Assembly: GCA_028293725.1 (NCBI GenBank)
Contig: JAQGOE010000326.1
Span: forward strand, 1 to 56,425
DNA: 56,425 bases
DNA from: Gammaproteobacteria bacterium
Lineage (GTDB): Bacteria; Pseudomonadota; Gammaproteobacteria; Steroidobacterales; Steroidobacteraceae
Reading direction: 5' to 3'
This document shows, one piece after another, positions 43,435-51,521 of the stretch. Position numbers and translations under genes: made by a program. Under the pieces are notes generated by a model, which searched no databases, had not been told where the DNA came from, and saw only the letters and a program-made list of their open reading frames with translations. Every line of letters starts with the position of its first letter. Positions within the stretch are counted from its first letter, which is position 1.

Positions 43435-44481
43435 CGCGCGCCTGAGTTGGGGCAGGACCTGCCTGCCGTAGAAGTCGAGGACCTTCTGTTGGTCGGGCTG
43501 GCCGGAGTGGATGTTGACGATGCTGACGCCACTGTCGAACAGCTTTTGGATCGCCGTCGCGTGCACGGCAGGATCTGTGCTGACCGTCCAGTCCCCGTAG
43601 ACCTTGGGTAGAGGTAGATCCTCCCGGGCCTGACGCTCGATCTGCGCCGGGTCCGGGATGTTGTGATAGCCTTTGAAGGCCTGCGGGATGAAATTCCACA
43701 GTCTGGCTGCGGTCTGAGCCTCGCTCGGTTCGCCGACGACCACGAAGATCTCAACCAGCACCGGCATCTCGCCGGGATTTTTTCCCGCCGCGCGGGCGCC
43801 GCTTTCCCACTCGTGCCTGGACTCCTTCCAGGTATTCGGGTCGGTGATGAGGCCGTCGCCATGTTGGCCGGCAAGCCGCATCGCCTTCGGGCCATTGGCG
43901 GCCAGCAGCAGTGGCACAGGCGATGCCGGAGGATCGTACAGCCTGCCGCTCACCGTGTAATGGGCACCTTGGTGTTGCACCGGATTGCCGCTCCACAACT
44001 GGCGAATAATCGTTACGGCTTCGATGAGTCGGTCCCAGCGCTCCCGCCAGGCGGGCCAATAGCCGGTCGCGGCCTGCTCATTGAGGGCTTCGCCCGAGCC
44101 CAACCCGAGGAAGATCCGACCGGGATAAAGCTGACTCAACGTGGCAAACGCCTCGGCCACAACTGCCGGACTGTAACGTAGCGTGGGGCAAGTCACGGTC
44201 GGCCCCATCCAGACGCGGCGAGTTTGCTGCCCCAGGGCGCCGAGTGTGACCCACGCCTCCCCGCAGTGGCGCTGGTTGGCCTGCCAGGGTTGGAAATGAT
44301 CACTGGTGGCCAGCAAGTCGAAACCCGCCTGCTCGGCGGCGGCACCGAGGCGCAGCAGCTCGGGAACCGGGAACTGCTCGTGGGCCAACATGAAGGCAAT
44401 CATGCCTTTGTGTAGGGATTCGGCCGGAATGGTGGCAGCCGGGGCCTCCGCCGGGGCCGCGGTTGGGAATCTGTGGAACAT
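43420..44481 (-). CDS. Luciferase-like F420-dependent oxidoreductase, Fgd/fHMAD-like
   Basis: A 353-residue relative of Fgd. ATG 44481 has a perfect AGGAGGT 6 nt upstream, so the in-frame extension to 44604 is rejected. The first 26 residues are Ala/Pro-rich, and then the domain begins GMIAFMLAHEQFPVPELLRLG. It has SDHFQPWQ with His62 and Trp66, and LGLGSGEALNE, so the F420 site matches Fgd. The G6P-binding CTSGKG is replaced by LITDPNTWKE, so the substrate is not glucose-6-phosphate. The closest known type is the F420-dependent hydroxymycolic acid dehydrogenase group. Convergent with the F420 operon and presumably a user of the cofactor. Confidence 0.88.
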   Translation of the reverse strand: MFHRFPTAAPAEAPAATIPAESLHKGMIAFMLAHEQFPVPELLRLGAAAEQAGFDLLATSDHFQPWQANQRHCGEAWVTLGALGQQTRRVWMGPTVTCPTLRYSPAVVAEAFATLSQLYPGRIFLGLGSGEALNEQAATGYWPAWRERWDRLIEAVTIIRQLWSGNPVQHQGAHYTVSGRLYDPPASPVPLLLAANGPKAMRLAGQHGDGLITDPNTWKESRHEWESGARAAGKNPGEMPVLVEIFVVVGEPSEAQTAARLWNFIPQAFKGYHNIPDPAQIERQAREDLPLPKVYGDWTVSTDPAVHATAIQKLFDSGVSIVNIHSGQPDQQKVLDFYGRQVLPQLRRASHPL

Positions 44482-44627
44482 TGAGCACCTCCTGACAGTC
44501 GTAAGTCGCAGGTTTTGTGCCGTCAGGAAACATATGACAGGGGTGAGCGGCGCCGCTGCCGGCGCGGAACACCAGCGCAGGTGGCACGTTGATGCGCCAT
44601 ACATGGTCGTTCATCAGGTTGACAACG

Positions 44628-44960
44628 ATGTTTACAGCGAAAAATGGGCGGCGCACGCGCAAATCCGCCGAAGCCGAGCTTCGAAACCTGGTCTCCAGCT
44701 CAGAAGAGCTTCTCAAGACCTTGAACGACCAGGGTGGCGATGCCGTGGCCGCCCTACGGGTAAAGCTGAGCAGGAATATTTCTACGGCGAAGCAGCAAAT
44801 GAACGTGCTGGGTGACGCGTTGGATTCAATCTCCCGGGAAGCGGCCGAGGAGACCCGTGGCTTCGTCTCCCGCCGGCCGTGGCTGACGGTTGCGTTAGGA
44901 ATTGTGTTGGGCGTCGCGGTAGGAACGGCATTCGCGGCCGTTGGCTCGGGACGCCGCTAG
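44628..44960 (+). CDS. DUF883 (ElaB/YqjD-type) membrane-anchored protein
   Basis: A 110-residue protein with an N-terminal amphipathic helical segment (RKSAEAELRNLVSSSEELLKTL ... ALRVKLSRNISTAKQQM) and a single C-terminal membrane helix (WLTVALGIVLGVAVGTAFAAV) ending in a basic tail. This is the ElaB/YqjD/DUF883 layout: stress-induced proteins anchored in the inner membrane, some of which bind ribosomes in E. coli. ATG 44628 is chosen at MFTAKNGRRTRK; the reading from 44589 adds unrelated residues. Divergent from the LLM gene over 146 bp. Confidence 0.88.
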   Translation: MFTAKNGRRTRKSAEAELRNLVSSSEELLKTLNDQGGDAVAALRVKLSRNISTAKQQMNVLGDALDSISREAAEETRGFVSRRPWLTVALGIVLGVAVGTAFAAVGSGRR

Positions 44961-44967
44961 ACAACAA

Positions 44968-45009
44968 AACCCCGCAGGCGGCGCCCCCGGAAGCGGGCGC
45001 TGTGGGGTT
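44968..45009 (+). terminator. GC-rich hairpin after DUF883 gene
   Basis: Outer arms AACCCC (44968-44973) and GGGGTT (45004-45009) with an inner GCGCCC/GGGCGC stem. It starts 7 nt after the DUF883 stop. A run of T after it is lacking, but the position and stability fit a terminator. Confidence 0.6.
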
Positions 45010-45150
45010 CCCATTCGACCTTTGCTGTCGCTGGCGATTTGCTAGGAGTTTGGCCAGGACGGGCGCCGTTCGGATGTCTGCTTGAAGACTCTCCACCCCG
45101 GACAGGATAGCGTTCGCGCCATCCATACTCATCCGGGACGGGAGATACGC

Positions 45151-45720
45151 ATGCTCAGCCGCTGGTCCGCCGCAATCCGTTACATTACCGCCGCATTTGC
45201 CGCAATCGTACTGGTCGCATCCGGCCGGCCCGTTCCGGCCGCGGCTGCGGAAAAAAGCGCTGCCGGCCCTTGTGACACGCCACAACACCACCAATTTGAC
45301 TTCTGGGTCGGGGATTGGCAGGTGTTCGAGGCCAAAAGCAACCAGCTAGTGGGCTATGACCGGGTGGAAAAGCATTCACACGGCTGTATCGTCCAACAAA
45401 ACCTGACCATGATCACCGACTTGTACCGCGGACCCGAGGTTGGGTACCGGATGTCGGGCATCGGCGTCAACCGTTTCGACGGGGAAAACTGGCTGGAGCT
45501 CTGGGCGGACGATACCTGGGGGGCCATTGCGCTGCGAGGAACGCTGGATTCACACGGCTCGATGGTGCTGACCACACTCACCCCGTCGCGCAACCGGGAC
45601 CTCAGGTTGGTATGGGAGCAGCGGCCCGACGGCAGTGTCCGGACCCTCCAGTACGTCGCGCCGGCCGGGAGTGGGAAGTGGGAGCTGTTTGGAGAGCTCA
45701 TTTATCGCCCAAACCGGTGA
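45151..45720 (+). CDS. Exported DUF1579-like protein
   Basis: A 189-residue protein with a signal peptide (YITAAFAAIVLVASGRPVPAAAA). The mature domain starts QFDFWVGDWQVFEAKSNQLVGYDRVEK, the hallmark opening of DUF1579-type beta-barrels, and continues as regular beta strands (WLELWADDTWGAIALRG; LTTLTPSRNRDLRLVWEQ). Such barrels often bind small ligands; function here is unknown. GGGAG before ATG 45151 supports this start rather than the in-frame reading from 45082. It stands alone, with no clear operon partner. Confidence 0.8.
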   Translation: MLSRWSAAIRYITAAFAAIVLVASGRPVPAAAAEKSAAGPCDTPQHHQFDFWVGDWQVFEAKSNQLVGYDRVEKHSHGCIVQQNLTMITDLYRGPEVGYRMSGIGVNRFDGENWLELWADDTWGAIALRGTLDSHGSMVLTTLTPSRNRDLRLVWEQRPDGSVRTLQYVAPAGSGKWELFGELIYRPNR

Positions 45721-45850
45721 AATCGGTGGGGTTGGACCCGGCCGGGGGTGAAACATTCATACAAAATCAACCTAAAGAGTGATCAACAGGGGGTGTTGAA
45801 CGGCCTCTCAACGTGTATCATTCGCCGGTTGTCTATACTTGGAGATGATG

Positions 45851-46048
45851 ATGGCCAAACGTCCGTCGAGTGATGGAGCCTCCTGGAGCGCCAGCGAGCT
45901 CAAGACCCTGAAGAAGTTAGCCAGCAATGGCACCGCCGCAGATGCGGCGAAGGCATTGGGCCGTACGGCCGCCGCCGTCCAGCAGAAGGCGATGCGCAGC
46001 GGTATTTCGTTCCGTAAGAGTCGGCGGGCCCCCGCCAAGAAGAAATAG
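45851..46048 (+). CDS. Small basic helix-turn-helix-like protein
   Basis: A 65-residue protein. The core SWSASELKTLKKLASNGTAADAAKALGRTAAAVQQKAMRSGISF resembles a short Myb/SANT- or homeodomain-like helix-turn-helix, and the C-terminus is very basic (RKSRRAPAKKK), as in histone-like DNA-binding tails. GGAG lies 6 nt before ATG 45851; two more ATGs just upstream overlap that site. Similar small proteins are found in many proteobacteria with no assigned role. It is followed by two hairpins. Confidence 0.78.
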   Translation: MAKRPSSDGASWSASELKTLKKLASNGTAADAAKALGRTAAAVQQKAMRSGISFRKSRRAPAKKK

Positions 46049-46055
46049 GCTCGAC

Positions 46056-46102
46056 GTGTCCGAGGACCCTGGCCGTGCAATAGCCGGCCGGGGTCAGGAC
46101 AC
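46056..46102 (+). terminator. Long imperfect hairpin after the small basic protein gene
   Basis: GTGTCC (46056-46061) pairs with GGACAC (46097-46102), continuing inward through ACCC/GGGT and GGCCG/CGGCC around a 9-nt loop. It starts 7 nt after the stop codon, as expected for a terminator, but has no U-tract. Confidence 0.55.
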
Positions 46103-46110
46103 AAGCGGTT

Positions 46111-46128
46111 GGGGGGGATAACCCCCCC
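46111..46128. terminator. G7-ATAA-C7 hairpin in convergent intergenic region
   Basis: Seven G (46111-46117), loop ATAA, seven C (46122-46128). It lies in the convergent region between the small basic protein gene and creA and may back up the preceding terminator or act on the creA transcript. Confidence 0.45.
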
Positions 46129-46239
46129 TCTCCTGCCTCAACACCCACTCGGGTGACCCCCGGACAAACTCACGAATGGTGAGTAAAACGCCAACAATGG
46201 TCGTTTTTTCCAATAATTCCGGGGGTGCGTTGCGCTAGT

Positions 46240-46740
46240 CTAAGAGGTTGGCTGAGGCGCCACCCACCCCATGACGGGCACGGAGCTGATGGAGTTCTTG
46301 GGACTGCCAGCGACCACCCGGTCGCTGTAGGAAACATAGACCAGAACATTGCGGCCGCGATCGTAGAAGCGGACGACGTGAAGTTGCTTGAAAAGCAGGC
46401 TGCGGCGCTCGTCGAAGACCGACTCGCCATCCTTGAGGTCGGTCGGGATCTTTATGGGCCCGACCTGGCGGCAGGTGATGCTGGCGTCGCTCGTGTCCTC
46501 CGCCAGACCCAAGCCACCCTTGATACCGCCGGTCACGGCGCGGCTGATATGACAGGCGACACCCTGTACCTTGGGATCGTCGAATCCATCCACCGCGATC
46601 TTGTCATTGGGTCCTAACCAGCGGAAGTTCGTGCTGACCCGGCCTGTCGTACCTCGCTCGGGCCGGCTCCATATCCATAAAACCAGGATGAGGAACAGAG
46701 CCAACACGATCACCACGACAGTCGTACCGATTTTACGCAT
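46240..46740 (-). CDS. creA: CreA family periplasmic/membrane protein
   Basis: A 166-residue protein with an N-terminal hydrophobic segment ([18 protein letters not shown]). The remainder matches CreA very closely: [78 protein letters not shown] and [13 protein letters not shown]. CreA is conserved in proteobacteria and its function is unknown; it is not part of a creABCD set here. GAGG lies before the ATG, 9 bp after the exonuclease gene, so the two are co-transcribed. Confidence 0.96.
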   Translation of the reverse strand: MRKIGTTVVVIVLALFLILVLWIWSRPERGTTGRVSTNFRWLGPNDKIAVDGFDDPKVQGVACHISRAVTGGIKGGLGLAEDTSDASITCRQVGPIKIPTDLKDGESVFDERRSLLFKQLHVVRFYDRGRNVLVYVSYSDRVVAGSPKNSISSVPVMGWVAPQPTS

Positions 46741-46749
46741 ACATTGTCC

Positions 46750-47577
46750 TCACCCGGTGGGTCGCGCCCGCTCGACTCGGGCGAGCAGACGGGGGTCACC
46801 CAGTCGCTGCTGGAAGTTGGCAAAGGTGTCGGTCGGGCCGCGCCAGCGCAACTCGTCGACCCTGGCAAACAGTGGGGCGTCGGTGCGCAGCGTCGCCAGA
46901 TTCTTGAACAACAGCGCAAGATCACGACTCTCGCCCAGAATTTCCGCTGGAAAGTCTTCGATCCTGCCGTGGCGGGTCAGCAGACCTGCCGCTCCTTTGG
47001 CCCCTATGCCTGCAATACCCGGATAACCGTCCGCGCTATCGCCGACTAGAGCCAGGTAGTCGGGAATCAGCTCCGGGGCGACACCGAACTTGGCTCGCAC
47101 GCCGTCAGCGTCCCGGATGACCTTGGTCTTCCGATCCACCTGCACCACTCGATCGGTGCGTACGCACTGCGACAGGTCCTTGTCAGGGGTCCAGATACAG
47201 ATCTTTTCCACTTGCGGGTCTTTCGAGGCGAGCGCGGCTGCCGAAGCTAATGCGTCGTCCGCCTCGAGTTCCACCATCGGCCATACGGCAACACCCATCG
47301 CGGCCAGGGCGTCTTCGAGTGGCTGAAACTGCGCCGCCAACGCGGCATCGATGCCATCGCCGGTTTTGTAGCCACTCCAGAGGTCATTGCGGAAGGATTC
47401 GATGACATGGTCGGTTGCGACACCCAGGTGCGTCGCGCCCTCCTCCACCATCTGCAGAACGGTGTTGAGCACTCCTGTAACCGCACCGAAGGGCCGGTCA
47501 ACGCCCTTCGAAAAGCGTCGCAGGCCATAGAAATGACGGAAGAGCTCGTACGTTCCGTCGATGAGGTGGACGATCAC
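46750..47577 (-). CDS. 5'-3' exonuclease / flap endonuclease-like (PIN-like) protein
   Basis: A 275-residue structure-specific nuclease without a polymerase domain, like Xni/ExoIX. The metal-binding acidic residues are visible in IDGTYELFR near the N-terminus, MVELEADDALASAA, and TPDKDLSQ; the helix-hairpin-helix/K+ region GDSADGYPGIAGIGAKGAAGLL is intact. It would trim flaps or RNA primers in DNA repair or replication. Starts at GTG 47575-47577, only 3 nt after the stop of the upstream regulator gene, so translation is probably coupled though the functions seem unrelated. Confidence 0.92.
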   Translation of the reverse strand: MIVHLIDGTYELFRHFYGLRRFSKGVDRPFGAVTGVLNTVLQMVEEGATHLGVATDHVIESFRNDLWSGYKTGDGIDAALAAQFQPLEDALAAMGVAVWPMVELEADDALASAAALASKDPQVEKICIWTPDKDLSQCVRTDRVVQVDRKTKVIRDADGVRAKFGVAPELIPDYLALVGDSADGYPGIAGIGAKGAAGLLTRHGRIEDFPAEILGESRDLALLFKNLATLRTDAPLFARVDELRWRGPTDTFANFQQRLGDPRLLARVERARPTG

Positions 47578-47580
47578 GAC

Positions 47581-48564
47581 TTAAGAACGCGCCTTGCGGA
47601 TGGGAGCGCCAGTGTAACCCCTGGAGGAGTGTCTTCTGAACACCGGCGCGTCGGTGGCTTGTCGGCGGTCTTCACTGGGCAGCATGGCGAAAGCGCGTCG
47701 ATAGACTTTCGCGAAGTATTCGACCGAGCTAAACCCGGTGAGAGCCGCCACTTCGGTCACACTGAGGCGGGTCTGTTGCAGGTACTGATGCGCCCGCTCG
47801 ACGCGCACCAGCCTGTATTCGCCATGCACGGTTCGGCCCAGCGCTTCTTTGAACCTTCGCTCCAACTGGCGTAGTGAGATGTTGAGTCGCTGTGCGATGG
47901 ACTCGCAGGGCAGCGGGTCATCGATGTAGGACTGCATCAAAGCACGGGCCTGGTCGATGACGGGATCCCGAGGCTCGTCGTGGAGTTTGCGTCCGCGGTT
48001 GAGCAGCAGATGCCGCGCCACCTCCTCGGCGACTTGCGCGTCCGCATGCTGTGCGATCCAGGCGATCATCATGTCCAGAATGGCGGCTGCGCCCGCGCAG
48101 GTGAGGCGGTTCCTGGTGAGCGAATAGGGGTTGGCTGTGATCCGGACTTTGGGAAACAACTCCTGAAAGCCGGCCAGGTTGTCCCAGTGAATGGCGGCCG
48201 GATGACTGTCGAGCAGACCCGCCTCCGCCAGCGCCAGGCTGCCATTTTCGATGCCGCCCAACTCCAGGCCCGAGCGGGCGACCCGTTGCAGCCAACGCGT
48301 GAGCGGCCGGCTACGCGCGCTCGGCAGGGGCTCGAAACTCGCCAGTACGAAAATGGAAGCGCAGTCCCTTGCGGCCGCCAAGTCGCCGTCGACGGCAAGG
48401 ATCGCGCCGTTACTGGCGCGAACGGGTTTGCCGTCCACGGAGACGGACTTCCATTCGAACAGCGTCCGCTGGGCGAGCCAGTTCGCCACGAACAGAGGCT
48501 CCGTCACGGCGGCGAGCCCCAGATTGGAGAACTCCGGCAGCAGCACCAAGGCCAATCGACGCAT
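47581..48564 (-). CDS. GbdR/CdhR-type GlxA-AraC family regulator
   Basis: A 327-residue regulator. The N-terminal DJ-1/PfpI-like domain (MRRLALVLLPEFSNLGLAAVTEPLFVANWL ... GIENGSLALAEAGLLDSHPAAIHWDNLAGF) lacks the catalytic Cys and has the AxIHW segment typical of GbdR, CdhR and related amine-responsive activators. The C-terminus is an AraC double helix-turn-helix (ESIAQRLNISLRQLERRFKEALG; VTEVAALTGFSSVEYFAKVYRRAF). ATG 48564 has GGGGA 6 nt upstream. Divergent from a Rieske oxygenase and choline genes, so glycine betaine, choline or carnitine is the likely inducer. Confidence 0.9.
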   Translation of the reverse strand: MRRLALVLLPEFSNLGLAAVTEPLFVANWLAQRTLFEWKSVSVDGKPVRASNGAILAVDGDLAAARDCASIFVLASFEPLPSARSRPLTRWLQRVARSGLELGGIENGSLALAEAGLLDSHPAAIHWDNLAGFQELFPKVRITANPYSLTRNRLTCAGAAAILDMMIAWIAQHADAQVAEEVARHLLLNRGRKLHDEPRDPVIDQARALMQSYIDDPLPCESIAQRLNISLRQLERRFKEALGRTVHGEYRLVRVERAHQYLQQTRLSVTEVAALTGFSSVEYFAKVYRRAFAMLPSEDRRQATDAPVFRRHSSRGYTGAPIRKARS

Positions 48565-48620
48565 GGATTCCCCGCTTCGCGCGGCTGTGACCCGATCGGC
48601 CACCGCGATCGATTTAGCAC

Positions 48621-48646
48621 AATTCCGTCATCCCTATGACGGAATT
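48621..48646. promoter_or_regulatory. 26-bp palindrome in the divergent regulator/oxygenase region
   Basis: AATTCCGTCAT (48621-48631) and ATGACGGAATT (48636-48646) are perfectly complementary around CCCT. It lies 57 bp upstream of the regulator start and 78 bp upstream of the oxygenase start, with no gene end nearby, so an operator is more likely than a terminator. It is AT-richer than its surroundings. The bound protein is not known; the adjacent GbdR-like regulator is the obvious candidate. Confidence 0.65.
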
Positions 48647-48723
48647 TTACAGGTAACGCCGGCATGCGGATCCTAATGTGAGCCGCGACGGGGCCCTTTG
48701 AACCGAGCCTTCGAGGTGACGCG

Positions 48724-49848
48724 ATGTCTTTCCAGTGGAGCGAGTCCGATCAGAGCGCGGGAATGTCCCTGCCGGCGCCCTACTTCTACGACGAGTCGAT
48801 CTTCCAGAAAGAGCGGCTGAATATCTTTTTCCGCAGCTGGCACCTGGTCGCCCACGTCAACGAGTTGCGCACCCCCGGGGACTTCGTGACCTACGACATC
48901 CTCGACCAGAGTGTCATTGTTACAAGAAGCAAGGAAGGTGGAATCCACGCGTTTCACAACGTATGCCAACATCGGGGGAATCGTCTCATCAACGCTCCCC
49001 GAGGGCACACACCGGCGATAACGTGTGGCTACCATGCGTGGACATATTCGATGGACGGCCGATTGCGCGGAGCTCCGCGCACCGAGTGCCTGGCGGGATT
49101 CGACAAGACCCGTCATGGACTCAAGCCGGTGCGGGTTGAGATTTTCGCCTCCTTCGTCTACGTCAACCTCGATCCGCAGGCACAGTCGGTGGCCGAGATG
49201 GCTCCGGGCGCTGAAGCGCAGATGCGGCGTTATCTGCCGGACCTGGATCGACTGACCTTGATCGAACAGGTGGATGTACCCGTCGCGGCGAACTGGAAGG
49301 TCATCCAGGAGAACTCGATCGAAGGGTATCACTTCGACTATTCCGGTCCGGTGCACAAACAACTGGTGCAGCTCATTGATTTCGAAGGCTACCGCCTCGA
49401 GCCGCGCGATAAGTACTGGACCTACATCGGACCTCCACGCAAGGACGTGACACAGGCCTACGGAGTACCGCTCGCCGGCGCGCACTGGCAAACCGATTGG
49501 TTCTTCAACATCGGAATTTGGCCTAACGCGACGATCTATACATTTCCCTACTCGGACGTCGTGGGCACATTCATCATGAATCCGACCGGGCCGGAAACTT
49601 CGAACCTTCGGTTCGGGTACTACGGTGTGGAGGGCCGCGAGCTCTCGGACGTGACGAAGTCCTGTATCCGCTGGATGAATGAAGAGCTGGGTCCTGAGGA
49701 CATTCGGCTCAATATCTCCAACCAGAAGGGGCTGCGATCGATGGGATTCGCGCAAGGCCGCTACATCATCGGTGAGACGCCCAGCAATCGGAGCGAGCAT
49801 CTCGTGCGCCACTTCCATCGGCTCTGCCACGATGCCATCCAGTCATAA
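48724..49848 (+). CDS. Rieske non-haem iron oxygenase, alpha subunit (glycine betaine/carnitine monooxygenase-like)
   Basis: A 374-residue ring-hydroxylating-type oxygenase. The Rieske [2Fe-2S] ligands are Cys81 and His83 (CQHRG) and Cys101 and His104 (CGYHAW). The catalytic-iron region reads ENSIEGYH (Glu200, His203) with the next His at 211, eight residues on rather than the usual five; EDIRLNISNQKGL near residue 330 supplies the acidic ligand region. The Glu-bridge form ENxxE links it to the quaternary-amine group (GbcA, CntA, stachydrine demethylase). It probably N-demethylates glycine betaine or a similar compound. No reductase subunit lies nearby. Overlaps betA by 17 bp. Confidence 0.88.
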   Translation: MSFQWSESDQSAGMSLPAPYFYDESIFQKERLNIFFRSWHLVAHVNELRTPGDFVTYDILDQSVIVTRSKEGGIHAFHNVCQHRGNRLINAPRGHTPAITCGYHAWTYSMDGRLRGAPRTECLAGFDKTRHGLKPVRVEIFASFVYVNLDPQAQSVAEMAPGAEAQMRRYLPDLDRLTLIEQVDVPVAANWKVIQENSIEGYHFDYSGPVHKQLVQLIDFEGYRLEPRDKYWTYIGPPRKDVTQAYGVPLAGAHWQTDWFFNIGIWPNATIYTFPYSDVVGTFIMNPTGPETSNLRFGYYGVEGRELSDVTKSCIRWMNEELGPEDIRLNISNQKGLRSMGFAQGRYIIGETPSNRSEHLVRHFHRLCHDAIQS

Positions 49849-51502
49849 CGACTCCCGTTACGACTACATCATCGTGGGCGCCGGCTCGGCCGGCTGCGTT
49901 CTCGCGGCGCGTCTCACGGAAACGCCGGGGACCCGGGTGCTGCTGCTCGAAGCCGGTCCCGCCGATAAAAGCTGGGAGATCGACATGCCGTCGGCCGTCG
50001 GAAGACTCCTGTCTTCCGACCGCTTCAACTGGAACTATCTCTCCGAGCCCGAGCCGTTTCTGAACGGCCGGCGACTGACTCATCCGCGCGGACGGGTGCT
50101 CGGCGGCTCATCCTCCATCAACGGGATGGTGTACATCCGCGGCCATGCGTTCGACTACGACCATTGGGCACGAAGCGCAGCTTCAGGGTGGGGTTATGCC
50201 GACGTCCTACCCTACTTCATACGAGCGGAGCGCCATATCGATGGTGGTGACGACTACCACGGCGCCATAGGGCCTTTGTCCGTGTTTGCTCCGAATCCCG
50301 CCGACTCGCCATTGGTCGCCGCTTTCATACGAGCCGCCGGGGAAGCGGGCTACCCTCTGTCGGACGATGTGAACGGCGCGCAACAGGAGGGTTTCGGCAG
50401 AATCGACCGAACCACTCGAAATGGGCGCCGGTGGAGCGCCGCACGCGCTTATCTGCACCCGGTATTGCAACGCCCGGGACTGACCGTCCAATCCGAGGCG
50501 CTGGTGCAACGAGTCGTGTTCGAGCAGGATCGGGCGATCGGGGTTCAGTATTCAGTGCGCGGAAACCTGGTGACTGCCTACGCCGACGCGGAAGTGATCG
50601 TTTCGGGTGGCGCGATCAACTCACCAAAGATTCTGCAGCTCTCAGGTGTCGGTCCGGCAGACTTTCTGCGCCGCTTGGGGATCGATTCTGTTTGTGACCT
50701 GCCGGGTGTGGGCGCCCATCTGAACGATCACCCCGACATCGTCGTACAACATCGATGTCTGCAACCCGTCTCGATCTACCGCTTCAATCGAGGCGTTGGC
50801 AAGCTGCTCACGGGGCTGCGCTGGTTTATGCGCCACGACGGCATTGCGGCATCGAACCACTTCGAGGCCGGCGGATTCATCCGCAGTCGCCCGGGCGTTG
50901 ATTTTCCCGACCTGCAGCTGACCTTCATGCCGCTCGCCATCAAACCGGGTACCGTCGAGGACGTGGGTGAGCACTCCTTCCAGGTCCATATCGATCTGAT
51001 GCGGCCGCGGAGCCTGGGTCAGGTCAACATACGATCGGCCGATCCAGCAGCGCCGCCGTCGATTCTATTCAACTACCTGCAGGACCCCCAGGACCGGCTG
51101 GATCTGCGCGCCTCCGTGCGCCTCACCCGCGAAATCCTGGCGCAGCCCGCATTGGCTCCGTTTTGCGGGGAGGAGTTGTCTCCCGGCTCACAGACCCAAT
51201 CGGACGAGGCCATCGATTCGTTTGTCAGGCAGGGTGTCGAGACGTGCTATCACCCGGTGGGCACGTGCCGAATGGGAAAAACGGATGACTGCGTGGTCGA
51301 TGAAGAATGCCGGGTACGCGGACTCGCGGGACTCCGAGTCGTGGACGCATCGATCATGCCGTCCATCGTCAGCGGCAATACGAACGCGCCGACGATCATG
51401 ATCGCAGAGAAGGTCAGCGACCTCATCCGCGGTAAAACAGCCCTGCCGAAGTCGGCCGCCCCGGTCTGGATTCATCCGCGGTGGCAAACAGCACAACGTT
51501 GA
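49832..51502 (+). CDS. betA: Choline dehydrogenase (GMC oxidoreductase)
   Basis: A 556-residue FAD enzyme oxidising choline to betaine aldehyde. The FAD motif GAGSAGCVLAARL is at residues 16-28, and GMC signature 1 PRGRVLGGSSSINGMVYIRG and signature 2 VSGGAINSPKILQLSGVGP are intact. The segment ASNHFEAGGFIRSR and the C-terminal CYHPVGTCRMG and SGNTNAPTIMIAEK (active-site His and Asn) closely match E. coli BetA. ATG 49832 (MPSSHNDSRYDYIIVG) lies inside the oxygenase 3' end; the in-frame upstream part from 49679 is a shadow of that gene. betB, for the next step, is not in the window. Confidence 0.93.
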   Translation: MPSSHNDSRYDYIIVGAGSAGCVLAARLTETPGTRVLLLEAGPADKSWEIDMPSAVGRLLSSDRFNWNYLSEPEPFLNGRRLTHPRGRVLGGSSSINGMVYIRGHAFDYDHWARSAASGWGYADVLPYFIRAERHIDGGDDYHGAIGPLSVFAPNPADSPLVAAFIRAAGEAGYPLSDDVNGAQQEGFGRIDRTTRNGRRWSAARAYLHPVLQRPGLTVQSEALVQRVVFEQDRAIGVQYSVRGNLVTAYADAEVIVSGGAINSPKILQLSGVGPADFLRRLGIDSVCDLPGVGAHLNDHPDIVVQHRCLQPVSIYRFNRGVGKLLTGLRWFMRHDGIAASNHFEAGGFIRSRPGVDFPDLQLTFMPLAIKPGTVEDVGEHSFQVHIDLMRPRSLGQVNIRSADPAAPPSILFNYLQDPQDRLDLRASVRLTREILAQPALAPFCGEELSPGSQTQSDEAIDSFVRQGVETCYHPVGTCRMGKTDDCVVDEECRVRGLAGLRVVDASIMPSIVSGNTNAPTIMIAEKVSDLIRGKTALPKSAAPVWIHPRWQTAQR

Positions 51503-51521
51503 GAGGATTGAGGCGACGCCT

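Noticed and set aside
44482..44604. N-terminal extension of the Fgd-like LLM enzyme
   Set aside because: A perfect AGGAGGT site sits 6 nt before ATG 44481, and the extension has no family similarity.
48673..49830. 385-codon minus-strand frame
   Set aside because: Antisense of the Rieske oxygenase gene, which carries all metal-ligand motifs on the plus strand.
49679..49831. 51-codon N-terminal extension of betA
   Set aside because: It overlaps the Rieske oxygenase 3' end in another frame; the FAD-binding N-terminus begins at ATG 49832.
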